Below are positions 36,363 through 47,189 of a stretch of DNA of 64,000 nucleotides, one piece after another. The notes under the pieces are model-generated. The model worked only from the letters and a program-made list of their open reading frames with translations, searched no databases and was not told the origin of the DNA. The stretch comes from Rhinopithecus roxellana (taxonomy: Eukaryota; Chordata; Mammalia; Primates; Cercopithecidae): positions 41,658,546 to 41,722,545 of the forward strand of contig NC_044559.1 in assembly GCF_007565055.1 (NCBI RefSeq), written 5' to 3'. How positions within the stretch are numbered: the first letter of the stretch is position 1; the number at the start of each line of letters is the position of its first letter. The position numbers and the translations under genes were made by a program.

Positions 36363-36640
36363 TGCTCAACAGCTGCCCTATGTTCATTGATTTCTTTGTT
36401 TGTTGTTTCCCTAAGAGATGCCAGTTTAGCAACACCCAAGGCTGCCTCTCCTCTGATTCAGATCTTAGGGACTTTCATCCATAACCACACAAAGCCCTAG
36501 GGCAGTTTTTTGTGCTTCCCGCATTTAGTGTAATTTGGTGGATAAACTTGCTAAGCCACCTGATTTGAGTAAATTCCATTATTCTTCCTGAAAGAGCTCA
36601 GGATGGGGTCATACCAATGGGAGCCAACTCTCCAGCTCCT
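36363..36640. repeat. Copy 1 of a second dispersed duplication
   Basis: It matches 39377-39680 in direct orientation from gctcaacag / agctcaaca through ccaatgggagccaactctcc, about 91% identical by eye. At the internal T tract this copy has 6 T. Confidence 0.9.
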
Positions 36641-37256
36641 CTCCCACTCAGATACCTCAAGGAAGATGAAATTAATAGAAGGAACAGAGCAAAGTGGATG
36701 AGGATAGAATTTAAGAGGTTGTTGTGCTTGCTAGGATGGTGGCCAAATAGGGTCACTTTGGAACATCACGTAAACCCCTTAATAACCTTCCTCCACAGTA
36801 TCTAGAGCAGGGTTGGGCAATGTGGTTTCTTCCCACATATTTTTACTTTAAGCAGAATACTTAATATATATTGGCACAGCTCTGATGTTTGAATGCTAAT
36901 CATTATGCAGACATGTTTCAATGCACACTCCACTCACATTTACATTTACTTTCTTTTGCTGCATTTTTATACCTAGGATAAACTTGGTTTAATATTCCAT
37001 TAAATTTTTTTAAGCCACTGTAACTTTGTTTAATTTGGTTGCTGAAAAAGTTCTATTTGCTATAATCTTGTGTTTGTAACCAAGATCGCTTTTAAGAAGG
37101 CACATTCTTATCAGAGATAATTTGGAAAAGCTGCAGGTTGTTCACTGTTTGGTACTATAGTAATGATTATCTTGAACTTACATTTTACATCCTACCTGTT
37201 TCACTTAGCATGCATCCTAAGTGTTGTCTATATTGTTACATAATCACATGGTTTTC

Positions 37257-38576
37257 TTTTATTTATTTATTTTTGTTATACTTTAAGTTCTAGGGTACAT
37301 GTGCACAAAGTGCAAGTTTGTTACATATGTATACATGTGCCATGTTGGTGTGCTGCACTCATTAACTCGTCATTTACAGTAGGTATATCTCCTAATGCTA
37401 TCCCTCCTCCCTCCCTCCACCCCACGATAGGCCCCAGTGTGTAATGTTCCCCTTCCTGTGTCCAAATGTTCTCACTGTTCAATTCCCACCTATGAGTGAG
37501 AACACGTGGTGTTTGGTTTTTTGTCCTTGCGATAGTTTGCTGAGAATGATGGTTTCCAGCTTCATCCATGTCCCTACAAAGGACATGAACTCATCCTTTT
37601 TTATGGCTGCATAGTATTCCAGGGTGTATATGTGCCACATTTTCTTAGTCCAGTCTGTCATTGATGGACATTTGGGTTGGTTCCAAGTCTTTGCTATTGT
37701 GAATAGTGCCACAATAAACATACATGTGCATGTGTCTTTATAGCAGCATGATTTATAATCCTTTGGGTGTATACCCAGTAATGGGATGGCTGGGTCAAAT
37801 GGTATTTCTAGTTCTAGATCCTTGAGGAATTGCCACACTGTCTTCCACAATGGTTGAACTAGTTTACAGTCCCACCAAGAGTGTCAAAGTGTTCCTATTT
37901 CTCCACATCCTCTCCAACACCTGTTATTTCCTGACTTTTTAATGATTGCCATTCTAACTGGTGTGAGATGGTATCTCACTGTGGTTTTGATTTGCATTTC
38001 TCTGCTGACCAGTGATGATGAGCATTTTTTCATGTGTCTGCTGACTACATAAATGTCTTCTTTTGAGAAGTGTCTGTTCATATCCTTCACCCACTTTTTG
38101 ATAGGATTGTTTGTTTTTTTTCTTGTAAATTTGTTTGAGTTATTTGTAGGTTCTGGATATTAGCCCTTTGTCAGATGAGTAGATTGCAAACATTTTCTCC
38201 CATTCTGTAGGTTGCCTGTTCACTCTGATGGTAGTTTCTTTTGCTGTGCAGAAGCTCTTTAGTTTAATTAGATCCCATTTGTCAAATTTGGCTTTTGTTG
38301 CCATTGCTTTTGGTGTTTTAGACATGAAGTCCTTGCCCATGCCTATGTCCTGAATAGTATTGCCTAGGTTTTCTTCTAGGGTTTTTATGGTTTTAGGTCT
38401 AACATTTAAGTCTCTAATCCATCTTGAATTAATTTTTGTATAAGGTATAAGGAAGGGATCCAATTTCAGCTTTCTACATATGGCTAGTCAGTTTTCCCAG
38501 CACCATTTATTAAATAGGGAATCCTTTCCCCATTTCTTGTTTTTGTCAGGTTTGTCAAAGATCAGATGTAGATGTG
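37257..38576 (-). mobile_element. L1PA-type L1, antisense, 5'-truncated
   Basis: It contains a primate L1 3' UTR (gggtacatgtgcacaaagtg), TTTA-rich tail equivalents and ORF2 C-terminal sequence up to catttcttgtttttgtcagg. Perfectly placed 15-bp target duplications flank it: aatcacatggttttc (37242-37256) and aatcacgtggttttc (38577-38591), with one difference. Stops interrupt ORF2. Confidence 0.95.
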
Positions 38577-38774
38577 AATCACGTGGTTTTCATGGTTGCA
38601 TCATAGTCCATTACATGGAAATGTCACAGCTTGCTTATCTGTTCTGTACTGATCACTTTCAGTTTTTCAATATTTATCAATAACTTTGAGCAGAAAACTT
38701 TCTAGATTTCCCTTGTATTTTATATTATTTTCTTAAGATGGACGTTCCAAGGTCTCTTACAAAGATAATGAATG

Positions 38775-38945
38775 TATTTTAGGCCACGGCTTCTCCAAGT
38801 GCAGTGTGTGCACAGATTGCTGGTGGATGTTGTGAAATGCAAATTCTAACTCAGTAGATGTGGGCTGGACCTGAAGATCTGCATTTGTCACAAATGCCTG
38901 CATGATGCCCAGGCTGTGGCTCAGGGCTTTGGGCAGTCTCTTAAA
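38775..38945. mobile_element. MER5/MER58-like hAT-Charlie fragment
   Basis: Blocks such as gaaatgcaaattctaactca and gacctgaagatctgcatttg resemble short Charlie-type DNA elements. The subfamily is uncertain. Confidence 0.45.
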
Positions 38946-39124
38946 GTTGCTGGTGTATTGGCATCGAGAATATTTATAATACATGTTTTGCCAAGTCGTT
39001 GTGTGGGCTGGTTACCCAGGAGCTCTGCCCCCTCAGAAGTACTTTCTAATCAAGAAGAAAGTTTGGATTAGACTGGTGTCCAAAGGGATGGGGAGCTGTA
39101 GCACCTGCCTTCAGTGAAAGCCTC

Positions 39125-39169
39125 TAAGCTTAGTTGTGGCCGCCATTAGAATCATCTGGGGAGTACACA

Positions 39170-39228
<59 letters not shown>

Positions 39229-39375
39229 TCTCTCTCTCCCTCTCCCCCCCCTTCTCTCTCTCTCTTTCTCTCTCTGTCTCTCGGCTCCCTCCAGACCACT
39301 ACAAACAGAATGGCTGGCAATGGAACCTGGCTATCAGTATTTTTTAAAGCTTCCCAGGTATTAGAGGTGACTCTG
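39125..39375. mobile_element. MER5A-like hAT element split by a TC microsatellite
   Basis: The left part is gccattagaatcatctgggg. The right part is tcagtattttttaaagcttc followed by ccaggtatt. Together they match MER5A ends, with a TC-rich expansion between them. Confidence 0.6.
39168..39284. repeat. (TC)n homopyrimidine tract, about 115 bp
   Basis: This is almost entirely C and T on the + strand with a few G interruptions (ctgtctc). It is long enough to adopt triplex (H-DNA) structure and likely length-variable. Confidence 0.95.
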
Positions 39376-39376
39376 T

Positions 39377-39680
39377 ATAGCTCAACAACTCAACTATGTT
39401 CATTGATTTGTTTGCTTCTTTGTTTCTGTAAGAGATGCCAGTTTGGCAACACCCAAGGCTGCCTTTCCTCTGATTCAGATCTTGGAGACTTTCATCCATA
39501 ACCATACAAACCCCCAGGGCAGGTTTTTTTTTTTTTTTTTTTTTTTTTTGTGCTTCCCGCATTTAGTGTAATTAAGTGGATAAACTTGCTAAGCCACCTG
39601 ATTTGAATAAGGTCCATTATTCCTCCTGAAAGGACTCAGGATGGGGGTCAATACCAATGGGAGCCAACTCTCCAGCCTCC
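39377..39680. repeat. Copy 2 of the second dispersed duplication, with T26
   Basis: It matches 36363-36640 and starts immediately after the MER5A-like element. The T tract is 26 bases (39524-39549), against 6 in copy 1. Confidence 0.9.
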
Positions 39681-39939
39681 TGGAGAGTTGAGGACCTCCT
39701 AGTTGAGGACCATTGTTCTAAGCCCTTCCCACCTTAAATCTTACTGAGCTCCCAACTATGTTTTATACCTGCTTGGATATAAAGCTTGGAGCTTATATAT
39801 GCTACACTCAGACCTCCACACTTTCAACAATGGATTTAGCACAGCCATGAGTTTTCTTTGCAATTCTGAAAAAACAATAACCATTATTTCAGACAGAAAA
39901 CAAGGTATTTGTCATCACTGACTTCTCCATGAAACTCAC

Positions 39940-40285
39940 TCTTTTGTAGTATTTGCTGGTCCCATCTTACTGAATGCCACCATTGTACACTCAGTCTCCC
40001 AAGCCAAAAACCTGGGGCTGATCCTAGCCCCTTTATTTTCCCATACCCTTCAGATCTAAGCGGTTCTCACAGTCCTTTGCTCTATATGTACTTGTTTCTT
40101 ATAGAATGTATCACATTATATTAAAATTATCTCTTAGTATGTTATGTCCTTCAACTAGACCATGAGCCTCTTGACTCCAGAGATAGTATCTGATGCATCT
40201 TTTTATTCCCCACATCTGGTACAGTGCCTGTCTAGCACAGAGTGGAGACTTCTGAAATAACTGTTGAATGAATGGATGAAATAAA
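39940..40285 (+). mobile_element. L2 LINE 3' part
   Basis: The segment has aagccaaaaacctggggctg, then atgagcctcttgactccaga and gtgcctgtctagcacagagt, ending ctgttgaatgaatggatg: the layout of an L2 3' end. It lies about 220 bp before the PLPP4 exon. Confidence 0.65.
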
Positions 40286-40505
40286 ATAGGTTTTGATCAC
40301 ATGTAACCCTGGAAGATTATTCTTATGGTTTAAAGTTTCATAGCAGCCTGGTTCTAGCAGGAGCACAGATTGCCTAGATGGTGCCTGGTGCCAACATGCC
40401 CTTGGCCTTGAGGGTGTGCAAGGTGGCAGACGGAATGCCCAGCATGCCCTGACTCCCTGCCACTCACCACCTGCTAGAGTAACACCTGCTGTTTCTGTTT
40501 GGCAG
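40286..40505 (+). other. PLPP4: Exon-proximal intron with splice acceptor
   Basis: This is unique sequence leading to the acceptor at 40505. Pyrimidine-rich cctgctgtttctgtttggcag (last G at 40505) is a normal strong acceptor. Confidence 0.8.
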
Positions 40506-40676
40506 TTGCCTTTTCAGGCCTTGGCTTCACGACGTTCTACTTGGCGGGAAAGCTGCACTGCTTCACCGAGAGTGGGCGGGGAAAGAGCTGGCGGCTCTGT
40601 GCTGCCATCCTGCCCTTGTACTGCGCCATGATGATTGCCCTGTCCCGCATGTGTGACTACAAGCATCACTGGCAAG
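40506..40676 (+). CDS. PLPP4: PLPP4 penultimate coding exon (PAP2 core, C3 motif)
   Basis: Phospholipid phosphatase 4 is an integral membrane PAP2-family enzyme that dephosphorylates lipid phosphates such as phosphatidate and diacylglycerol pyrophosphate. This 171-bp exon starts two bases into a Phe codon and ends after the first base of an Asp codon. It encodes about 57 residues, beginning FAFSGLGFTTFYLAGKLHCF; by the 271-residue length I recall for the protein these are roughly residues 149-205. It supplies the residues just after the PSxH motif (C2), a lumenal loop with Lys/Arg, a membrane segment (about LCAAILPLYCAMMIAL) and then SRMCDYKHHWQ. This last part fits the C3 signature SRxxxxxHxxxD up to, but not including, the last Asp. 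The His after the five-residue gap is the family's catalytic nucleophile. Splice sites are canonical: ...tttggcag before 40506 and gtgagt from 40677. The paralogue PLPP5 is the alternative, but the sequence matches what I know of PLPP4. Confidence 0.95.
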
Positions 40677-41399
40677 GTGAGTCCCTGCCCGGGGCCTGAC
40701 TGGACCTCACCGTGGTTGCCCCTCTCCTCCAGGGATGGGTGTAGAAATGCACCAGTTGTGGGGAGCTAAGTGCCCATTGTCCGAAACCAGAGGAGGCTGA
40801 AATGACAGAGTGGATATAATTTTGAAGCAAATATGCTGGTTCAAATATGCAAGGTGTGGCCTTCCTGGGGAAAGAATTGGAGGTCTTCTTCCTCCTTCAT
40901 GCTCCAGGAGACTGCTTGAGTCCTGCCAGAATGTCAAGCCCTTTGGTTTGGAGTCACCCTTGGCCTGAGACCCAAATGTGATTTTCCTGCTGGATCACTT
41001 GCCTCAGTCCTCAGACTTAGTGCCAAGCGGTTTTTGGCTTCCTTTGCTTATCGAATCCAGCCTACAAGGACGTATTTGTCACCATGGATGCTCTTCTGAA
41101 AGGTATATCCAACCAGGGATTCATTCCAGTAATGCTCCAAGCCACAGCTGCAAGCCTGGGGTGAGGTTTGCCTATATATATACATATGTCAGTCCTGGAA
41201 TATTTGTTAAAAACCCAAATAACACAAAACAAGGGAGGGGTTTGTTCCTGAAATATAACTAAACCATGCCATGTCCTTCTGCAGAGAAACTGCAGCTCAC
41301 AGTCTGTCTGAAAGAAAACCACCACGTGCCAGAGCACACAGAGAGCCGAGACGGAGGTGATGTCCACAGGAGGTGTGGCATCGGGGAAGTGTGGGGTCT

Positions 41400-41560
41400 A
41401 GGGCAGGGTTTCCCAAGGGGAATCCTTGGATCACCTTGATCAGGCTGTTCTGATCTAGAAATTGGACTCTCTAGAGGTGCATCTGCAGCAGTGGTCTAGA
41501 ATCGTCATGGTTGTTAAGCAGGCCTATCATTGCTGATGAAGTCTAAGAAGCACTGGGAAA
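41400..41560. mobile_element. MER5-like hAT fragment
   Basis: The ends gggcagggtttcccaagggg and aagtctaagaagcactggga are similar to short hAT-Charlie elements. It is diverged and the subfamily is not certain. Confidence 0.4.
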
Positions 41561-42019
41561 GAGCTCCACCATATGTGTCCATTTTAACCAAACAAAGCAA
41601 AGAAAGCGTGCCTGAATCCAGCTTCTTTGGGTGAACGGGCTTCTATGATAGGTCTGTGACCCAAACCTCCTCTCCCTTTCTTGTTTTCTGACTATTGCTG
41701 GGCATTGTCCGTCTCCCCCCGTCTCTGTCTTTGCAGCCAGCTGCCTTGCAGGACTTTTCCTTTTCTTTTTTCCTACCTTTTCCAGGTTTTTTTTGTAGTG
41801 GTAATGAGGCAATGGATGGGGACAGGGTTGAGGGGAACTCCTAGCTGAGAGCCCTTCCTTCCTCATCTTCTCTGGAGACCTTGTGCTCCTTTCAGCACTG
41901 CCCAGCTTCTCCTGTTCCTTTCTAGTCTCATCCCTACCCCCATATCCTCCTGGAGCTCATGCTCTGGGTGTCCTGTGACCCCAGCCTAGCTTTGAGCTGA
42001 AGGGTGAAAGGTATAGGGA

Positions 42020-42175
42020 AAGAGATGCTGACATGGTTTAGACAGCACAGCAAGTATCAACTGCTACTAAGGTCTGAGGCCCTCCTGATGGGGGAGGTCA
42101 GAAGAGGGTCACAGGTCTCAGCCTGCCCTTGTTCTGTTTTTATCAATGACTTGGAGGAAATGCTGGATGATAAGA
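42020..42175 (+). mobile_element. CR1/L3-like LINE relic (reverse-transcriptase fragment)
   Basis: The translated stretch around 42110-42160 reads CSVFINDLEEML after a GSQ, which parallels the GS...LF-IN-DL segment of CR1/L3 reverse transcriptase. The nucleotide run tttatcaatgacttggagga is typical. It falls in a 120-codon open frame (42004-42366) that is otherwise unrecognised. It is dead: the catalytic Asp pair is not visible. Confidence 0.5.
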
Positions 42176-43280
42176 AGCCACATCATGAGACGGAAGGATG
42201 GAGAGAGTCACTGGGCCAACACAAACAAAGGCACAGCCCCCCCCTTGGAACTGGGAATATTTTCCCACAGAATTGTTTTCCACATATGTGGTTAGGGCAT
42301 TTCCCCATGAAGAATATTATGGGCCAAATGGCCTTTTATGGACTGCTTCTCATTGATCCCTTGTGAGCCAGTTTCTTCTTTGAGCGCAGGAACAATTAAT
42401 CCCTAAATATCTCACAGAGCTTTTCGTAGATTGAAAGAAATAATGGGTCCAAATGTTCTTTGTAAATGGAAATTTACTACACACATGCAAAGTGGTATCA
42501 TTGTTGCTCAGTACATTTTCTCTAAGAAAGGATGCGTTGTGTTTCCCAAACAACTGACTTGGAGGCAGACATTTTTTTGGGAACATGATTTATTTGTAAG
42601 CTACAAATGCCAGGTTTTCACTTTTATTCAACCACTTTGGATTCGGGGAATGATTTGGGGGTTTCAGAATTGAATCAGTTTTTCCTTTATCTTGGAGTCA
42701 GTAAGAGCCTTTGCATAGTACTGACAACCTAAGATGTGAGGCTGGCCTGTCTTCAGCACTCTCTGACCCTACCCTGTTTTGTTCCTCGTTTCCTAGCTGT
42801 GGTAGTGTAACGTGGCCAGAGTAAAGGAATGTGGAATTGCAGCTCTTGTCTTTAGAGAATGGTGAATTTATGCTGCAGCTGGTGTACCCAAGGCCTGTTG
42901 GCAACTGGGGCTTTGAAACCATACTATCCAACAGGCACAGAAAGGAACTATGAGCAGTCAAGTGAGAATATTCATCCTCTGTGGGCTGTTGGGAAAGCCA
43001 AGCAAGAGAATTTATGTTCAGTGATGGTTAGAACCATATTTGGGAATCAAACCAAAACTGCGTCATGGTAGACTTCTGCAGCCCAAACTGAACATGCATC
43101 TGTTGGTACACGTTATTGATATAGCCCAAGGACCAGTTCAGCTCTGTCATTATCTGTTCAACTTATACCCTTGGAGTCAGCCAGGAGAGGAACATAGCTT
43201 CGTTTGGATACTCTAAAGGGCTCTGAGTCAGGCTCATTTTACCTGAGTTCCCCCCTTCATGAGGCTATCTGCCACTGTCC

Positions 43281-43530
43281 ACACCAGTTGTTTCCAACTG
43301 GGTGATGGAGAGGCTGACTGTACCTCTCAGGGGACATTTAGCAATGTCTGTAGACATCTTTTTAGTTGTCACAACTTTGACAGGTAGGTGCTACTGCCAT
43401 CCAGTGGGTGGAGGCTTAGAGACTAGGGATGCTGCTAAATGTCCTACAATCGCAAGACCCCCTGCCCACCAACAAGGAGTTATCCAAACCCAAATGTCAA
43501 TACTGCCCAGTTTGAGAACCCCTGTTCTAC
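43281..43530. mobile_element. MER20 hAT-Charlie element
   Basis: The termini cagttgtttccaactgggtg and cagtttgagaacccctg, and the body caggggacatttagcaatgt, ttagttgtcacaactttgac and gggatgctgctaaatgtcct, match MER20 closely. It lies in the last PLPP4 intron. Confidence 0.85.
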
Positions 43531-45225
43531 ATTGTACCCCAGTTCCATATTTCTTTTCCCTGTTACATGTTAAGAAGCAGGAATGTTCTGGGAGTGGAAA
43601 GTTTTGTTCATTCAACACTCAATTATTAAGGGAGAAATCAAGGAGCCCTCAACGGTTTCCTGTTGGGAGGAGGGATGCAGAGTGAGGTCTTCAACTGCAG
43701 TGTAGGTGGATGTTTGAGGCAGGATGCCTGATTAAGATAAATAACTTGTTTTCCTTTGGTGAACTGAGCTGCCCAGTGACTGTGGGCGGGGGCCATCCAT
43801 CATTGTGAGAATTCACATGGAGGCCCATTAATATCAGCAAAACTCAAGTCCGCCTCATTATAGACTTTAGTTAACAGCATTCATGTTGTGAGATTTTATG
43901 ACTCCATTTCAATTTTGATTTAAGCAACTGTGCCTAATGTAGAAATACATCCAGTTACTCGATTACACATCATATCCAATAAATAGCCCATAATCTCCAA
44001 TGACTCTCTCTCTCTCCACTATCATGGTTATTTTCTGTTATTGACACCCCCTGGTCTTTTCTGCCTCCCCAGCCCACTCCAAATATACAAATCTATTGTT
44101 TTATTAAGTGAGGAAAATACAGGGGCACAGGCCATGGCATAGGGAAGGACACATGAAACATTTAACAGAACTTCCCCTGACACAAAACCAGCTGGATCAA
44201 TACTAAATCTCTATGTGGCTGATGTGCCCTGTGTCCTTGTGACATTCTGACTTGCAGGTCAACTGGAAGCTGGAGAGTTTCAGAGATGATGCTAACTACA
44301 AAGCCCAGTACCCTCTCAAACAGGCTCCCCTTTGTGATTGACAGTGTGTTTAATGGTGCTCAGACTTGTGGAATCCCCCTGCTAGAGAAAATAAATGCAG
44401 AGAAAGAGCAGAGCATGTCATTAAACTGACTTCTGCCTCTATTCACGCTCTTGTGTGATTAGATTCCTTGTAAATGGAGGGTTACAGCTACTAGTGGCAG
44501 GAATGTGGTGTTTGCTCTATCACTGGACTTAATAATGCACTCCCCTGACCCCTCAAGTCCCTGCACCTGAAACCAGGCTCTCCCCATGTGACTTTAGGTT
44601 TGGAGATAATATTTTAAACACTTGTTTCTCTAATTATAGGTCATTTTAAGCAGCCCTGGGTCCCTGAGTGGTGTTTCATTACAAGAAAGAACACCCCCCT
44701 CTGGATGTAATCTAGGGAAACCGGTCTCAAAGAATGAAACAGTCATTTGTTCCCACCCAGGCTAAGGTTGGAAAGTGTCTCGGTCAGATACAGACACAGT
44801 TGTCTAACTGGGTTGAAGTTTTCAAGATGGCCATTATTGCCTTCGCCTGCTTTCCCAGATTGGGCTGTGAAGGGTCTGTGATTTGAAATGAACTAAATGT
44901 AGTTACCAAACTTTAGGAGATTACTGACCCTGCAAAGGCAGGTGTTTTGGTGGTTGGATATTGTGCTGGACTGTTTCATGTGCACAAAATACTTCTGGCT
45001 TCAGGAAGCCCAGGCAGAAGCTATTCCCTTTGGAGAAACCCTTGCTTCAAAGCCTGATGACACTCTATAACTCACAGGACTCTCTCGAGTTCTCCTTCCT
45101 TTTGTTACTGATAAACTCAGTAGCCCCAAAGGATGGGATCCTTCCCTGTTCAGTGTGACAGAGCCATTACATGAAATCAAAAGTGAGCATCGAGTACAGT
45201 AAGTTTTATTCCATGGCCAAAGAAT
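43531..45225. other. Transposon-poor last-intron block, candidate conserved non-coding sequence
   Basis: About 1.7 kb has no repeat that I recognise. Between 43790 and 44000 there are clustered TAAT cores and AT-rich motifs (cattaatatcagcaaaactc, gcccataatctccaatgact). No coding potential is apparent. Confidence 0.35.
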
Positions 45226-45236
45226 GGAGAAGTGGG

Positions 45237-45591
45237 GGCTGGGCGCAGTGGCTCATGCCTGGAATCCCAGCACTTTGGGAGGCCGAGGCCGGCGGATCAC
45301 GAGGTCAGGTGATTGAGACCATCCTGGCTAATACGGTGAAACCCCATCTCTACTAAAAAAAATACAAAAAAAGTAGCCAGGCATGGTGGCGGGCACCTGT
45401 AGTCCCAGCTACTCAGGAGGCTGAGGCAGGAGAATGGCATGAACCTGGTAGATGGAGCTTGCAGTGAGCCGAGATTGCGCCACCGCACTCCAGCCTGGGC
45501 GACCGAGTGAGACTCCGTCAAAAAAAGAAAGGAAGGAAGGAAGGAGGGAAGGAAGGAAGAAAGGAAGGAAGGGAGGGAGGGAAGGAGGGCG
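45237..45591 (+). mobile_element. AluY-like Alu, sense, with a purine-rich tail
   Basis: It runs from ggctgggcgcagtggctcat, with ggatcacgaggtcagg and accatcctggctaatacggt (AluY-type positions), to gactccgtcaaaaaaag and then a (GGAA)n tail. Target duplications are ggagaagtggg (45226-45236) and ggaggagtggg (45592-45602). Confidence 0.95.
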
Positions 45592-45597
45592 GGAGGA
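45524..45597. repeat. (GGAA)n/(GAAGG)n purine tract in an Alu tail
   Basis: About 74 bases of nearly pure purine grew from the Alu A-tail and include many GGAA cores. Confidence 0.95.
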
Positions 45598-46087
45598 GTG
45601 GGAACACAGCTCTCAGATGAACTTCTCAGCTAGTGAGGGGTGAAGGGATTAAAATATAGGGTTTCTCTAACGAAGAGGTCAGGTAGTAGAATCTAGGGGA
45701 GGAATAATCGACTCTTTTTCTGGAAATGGATGGTGAACTCCTGGGAACCAGAGTGCTGCCTGCCTTTTATGGCTTCTTCCAATTGTTGTCATGGCAATTG
45801 TCAACTGTCATGGTGCTAGTGAGAGTGCCATTGAGCATGGAAATTAGATTATAATGAAGCCTGAGGTCTTCTTGAAGTTGTTCTGTCAGCTATCTTGGTT
45901 TTACCAGTTTCAGGTAGTCCAGCTACAAAGGGAACTTTTTACCACAGGGGCCCCACTTCTTAAAGATAAACAGAGTTAGGGAGGGGTAGAAATCCAGCTA
46001 TGTCATGTAAGCCTTACACTGAGTAACACCTTCCCCTTCCCTCCCCTCTGTCTCTGTCTCCATCTCTCTGTCTACCTCTGCCTCTTA

Positions 46088-46124
46088 CACACACACACAT
46101 ACGCACACACGCACACACACACAC
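46088..46124. repeat. (CA)n microsatellite, interrupted
   Basis: A CA run has three single-base interruptions (catacgcacac) and is preceded by a CT-rich stretch (46020-46085). Confidence 0.9.
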
Positions 46125-46711
46125 GGCTGAGGGACACACACTGTTAACCAGGCCTCCCTTGTGCTGTCAGAAGCAATCTGTAGATTTTCTAAATGAAGTG
46201 ACTTGAAAAAGATCCCTTGGAACAATATGATTGTTCCCGCCAAAAGCCTGCCAGCCTGGGTAGAACAAAAACACTGAGATTCTCCCTCTAATATCCTCAG
46301 CCCAAGTGAATTGATCTCACCTAATTTTCCCTCCACGGTCGGCTGCTCTGTGTGGCAGGGCCCACAGTCACATTTACCATTGGCTGCCAAACCCTACCTC
46401 TGTCTGGGAACCTCTGAGTCTTGACTGCCCATCTCAATCCACCCGCCTCTGTATTGATGCCCAGGAGAGCGTGAGAAGCCTCAGCCCCTGGCTCACCCCT
46501 CCCTCCCGTCAAAGTCCACTGCATAGCCTGCTTTCAGCCTCGAGAGACGCATTCTCAGTCAGGACTTCTGCCCTCTTCCTGCCTCCTGGTGTTTCCCCGT
46601 GACGTAATTCCCAGGGAAGGTGGATGTTGATTGCTCCCAAGTCTCACTGGCATCCTTCCTTTGTTTTACTCAAGGGAACCTGTCTCTTCTCAGCTTTCTT
46701 TGGTGTTCTGT

Positions 46712-46812
46712 GTGCCAGGCCCTGGCAACCACTGATCTACTTTTTATTTCTGTGGGTTTGCCTATTCTGCACATTGCATATAAATAGAACCATACAATGC
46801 ATGGCCCTTTGT
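46712..46812 (-). mobile_element. L1 3' fragment, antisense (old)
   Basis: A short stretch (aggccctggcaaccactgat, gcatataaatagaaccatac) matches the antisense end of old L1s. Confidence 0.6.
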
Positions 46813-47189
46813 GGCTGGTGATGTTGATTCTTTAGTGCCTCTTGTAGATGTTGTTCAGCTCATGTCAGTTCCCCATTTACTGAATAAAAGTCTGCTGAGT
46901 TCTGGGAAATAAATAGGAATGAAACATCCCAGAGTCCTAGATAATGACATGTAGTCAGGGAGATAGATTCAGAAACAAGAAACCCCACTGGTGGTAGGTG
47001 TGAGGCCACAGAGTGCATAGATGGCAGCCCAGAGAGACAGCAGGGCCCCTGGTCCATGCTGAGGGCTCCACAGAGCCACAAAGAGACATGGAAAACATTC
47101 TGCTCCAGCCCACACCAGATGACTGGTCAATCTGTGTCCTATACTCTTACAAAGACACTACCCCTCTCTTAAAAGATGGGTCTACCTTC

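Larger units (their letters stand above)
1..40505 (+). other. PLPP4: PLPP4 intron upstream of the penultimate exon (3' part)
   Basis: This stretch has no coding exon that I can recognise on either strand. It ends in a pyrimidine-rich acceptor (tgtttctgtttggcag, last G at 40505) directly before the 40506 exon. A plausible branch-point A lies in gagtaac at about 40482. The preceding exon, which should end with PSIHSS plus the first base of a Phe codon, is outside the window. I therefore infer that the intron is at least 40.5 kb long. Its content is mostly transposon relics and unique non-coding sequence, itemised below. Confidence 0.85.

Noticed and set aside
37479..38463. Antisense frames with clear reverse-transcriptase-type L1 ORF2 similarity
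   Set aside because: They are broken pieces of a 5'-truncated L1, not a host gene; stops separate them.
39134..39501. Frames encoding long Ser-Leu or Arg-Glu repeats
   Set aside because: They are translations of the TC microsatellite.
40506..40676. Assignment of the exon to PLPP5 instead of PLPP4
   Set aside because: Both share the PAP2 core, but the C-terminal tail in the next exon (KKEERPTADSAPSLPLEG) matches PLPP4 as I know it.
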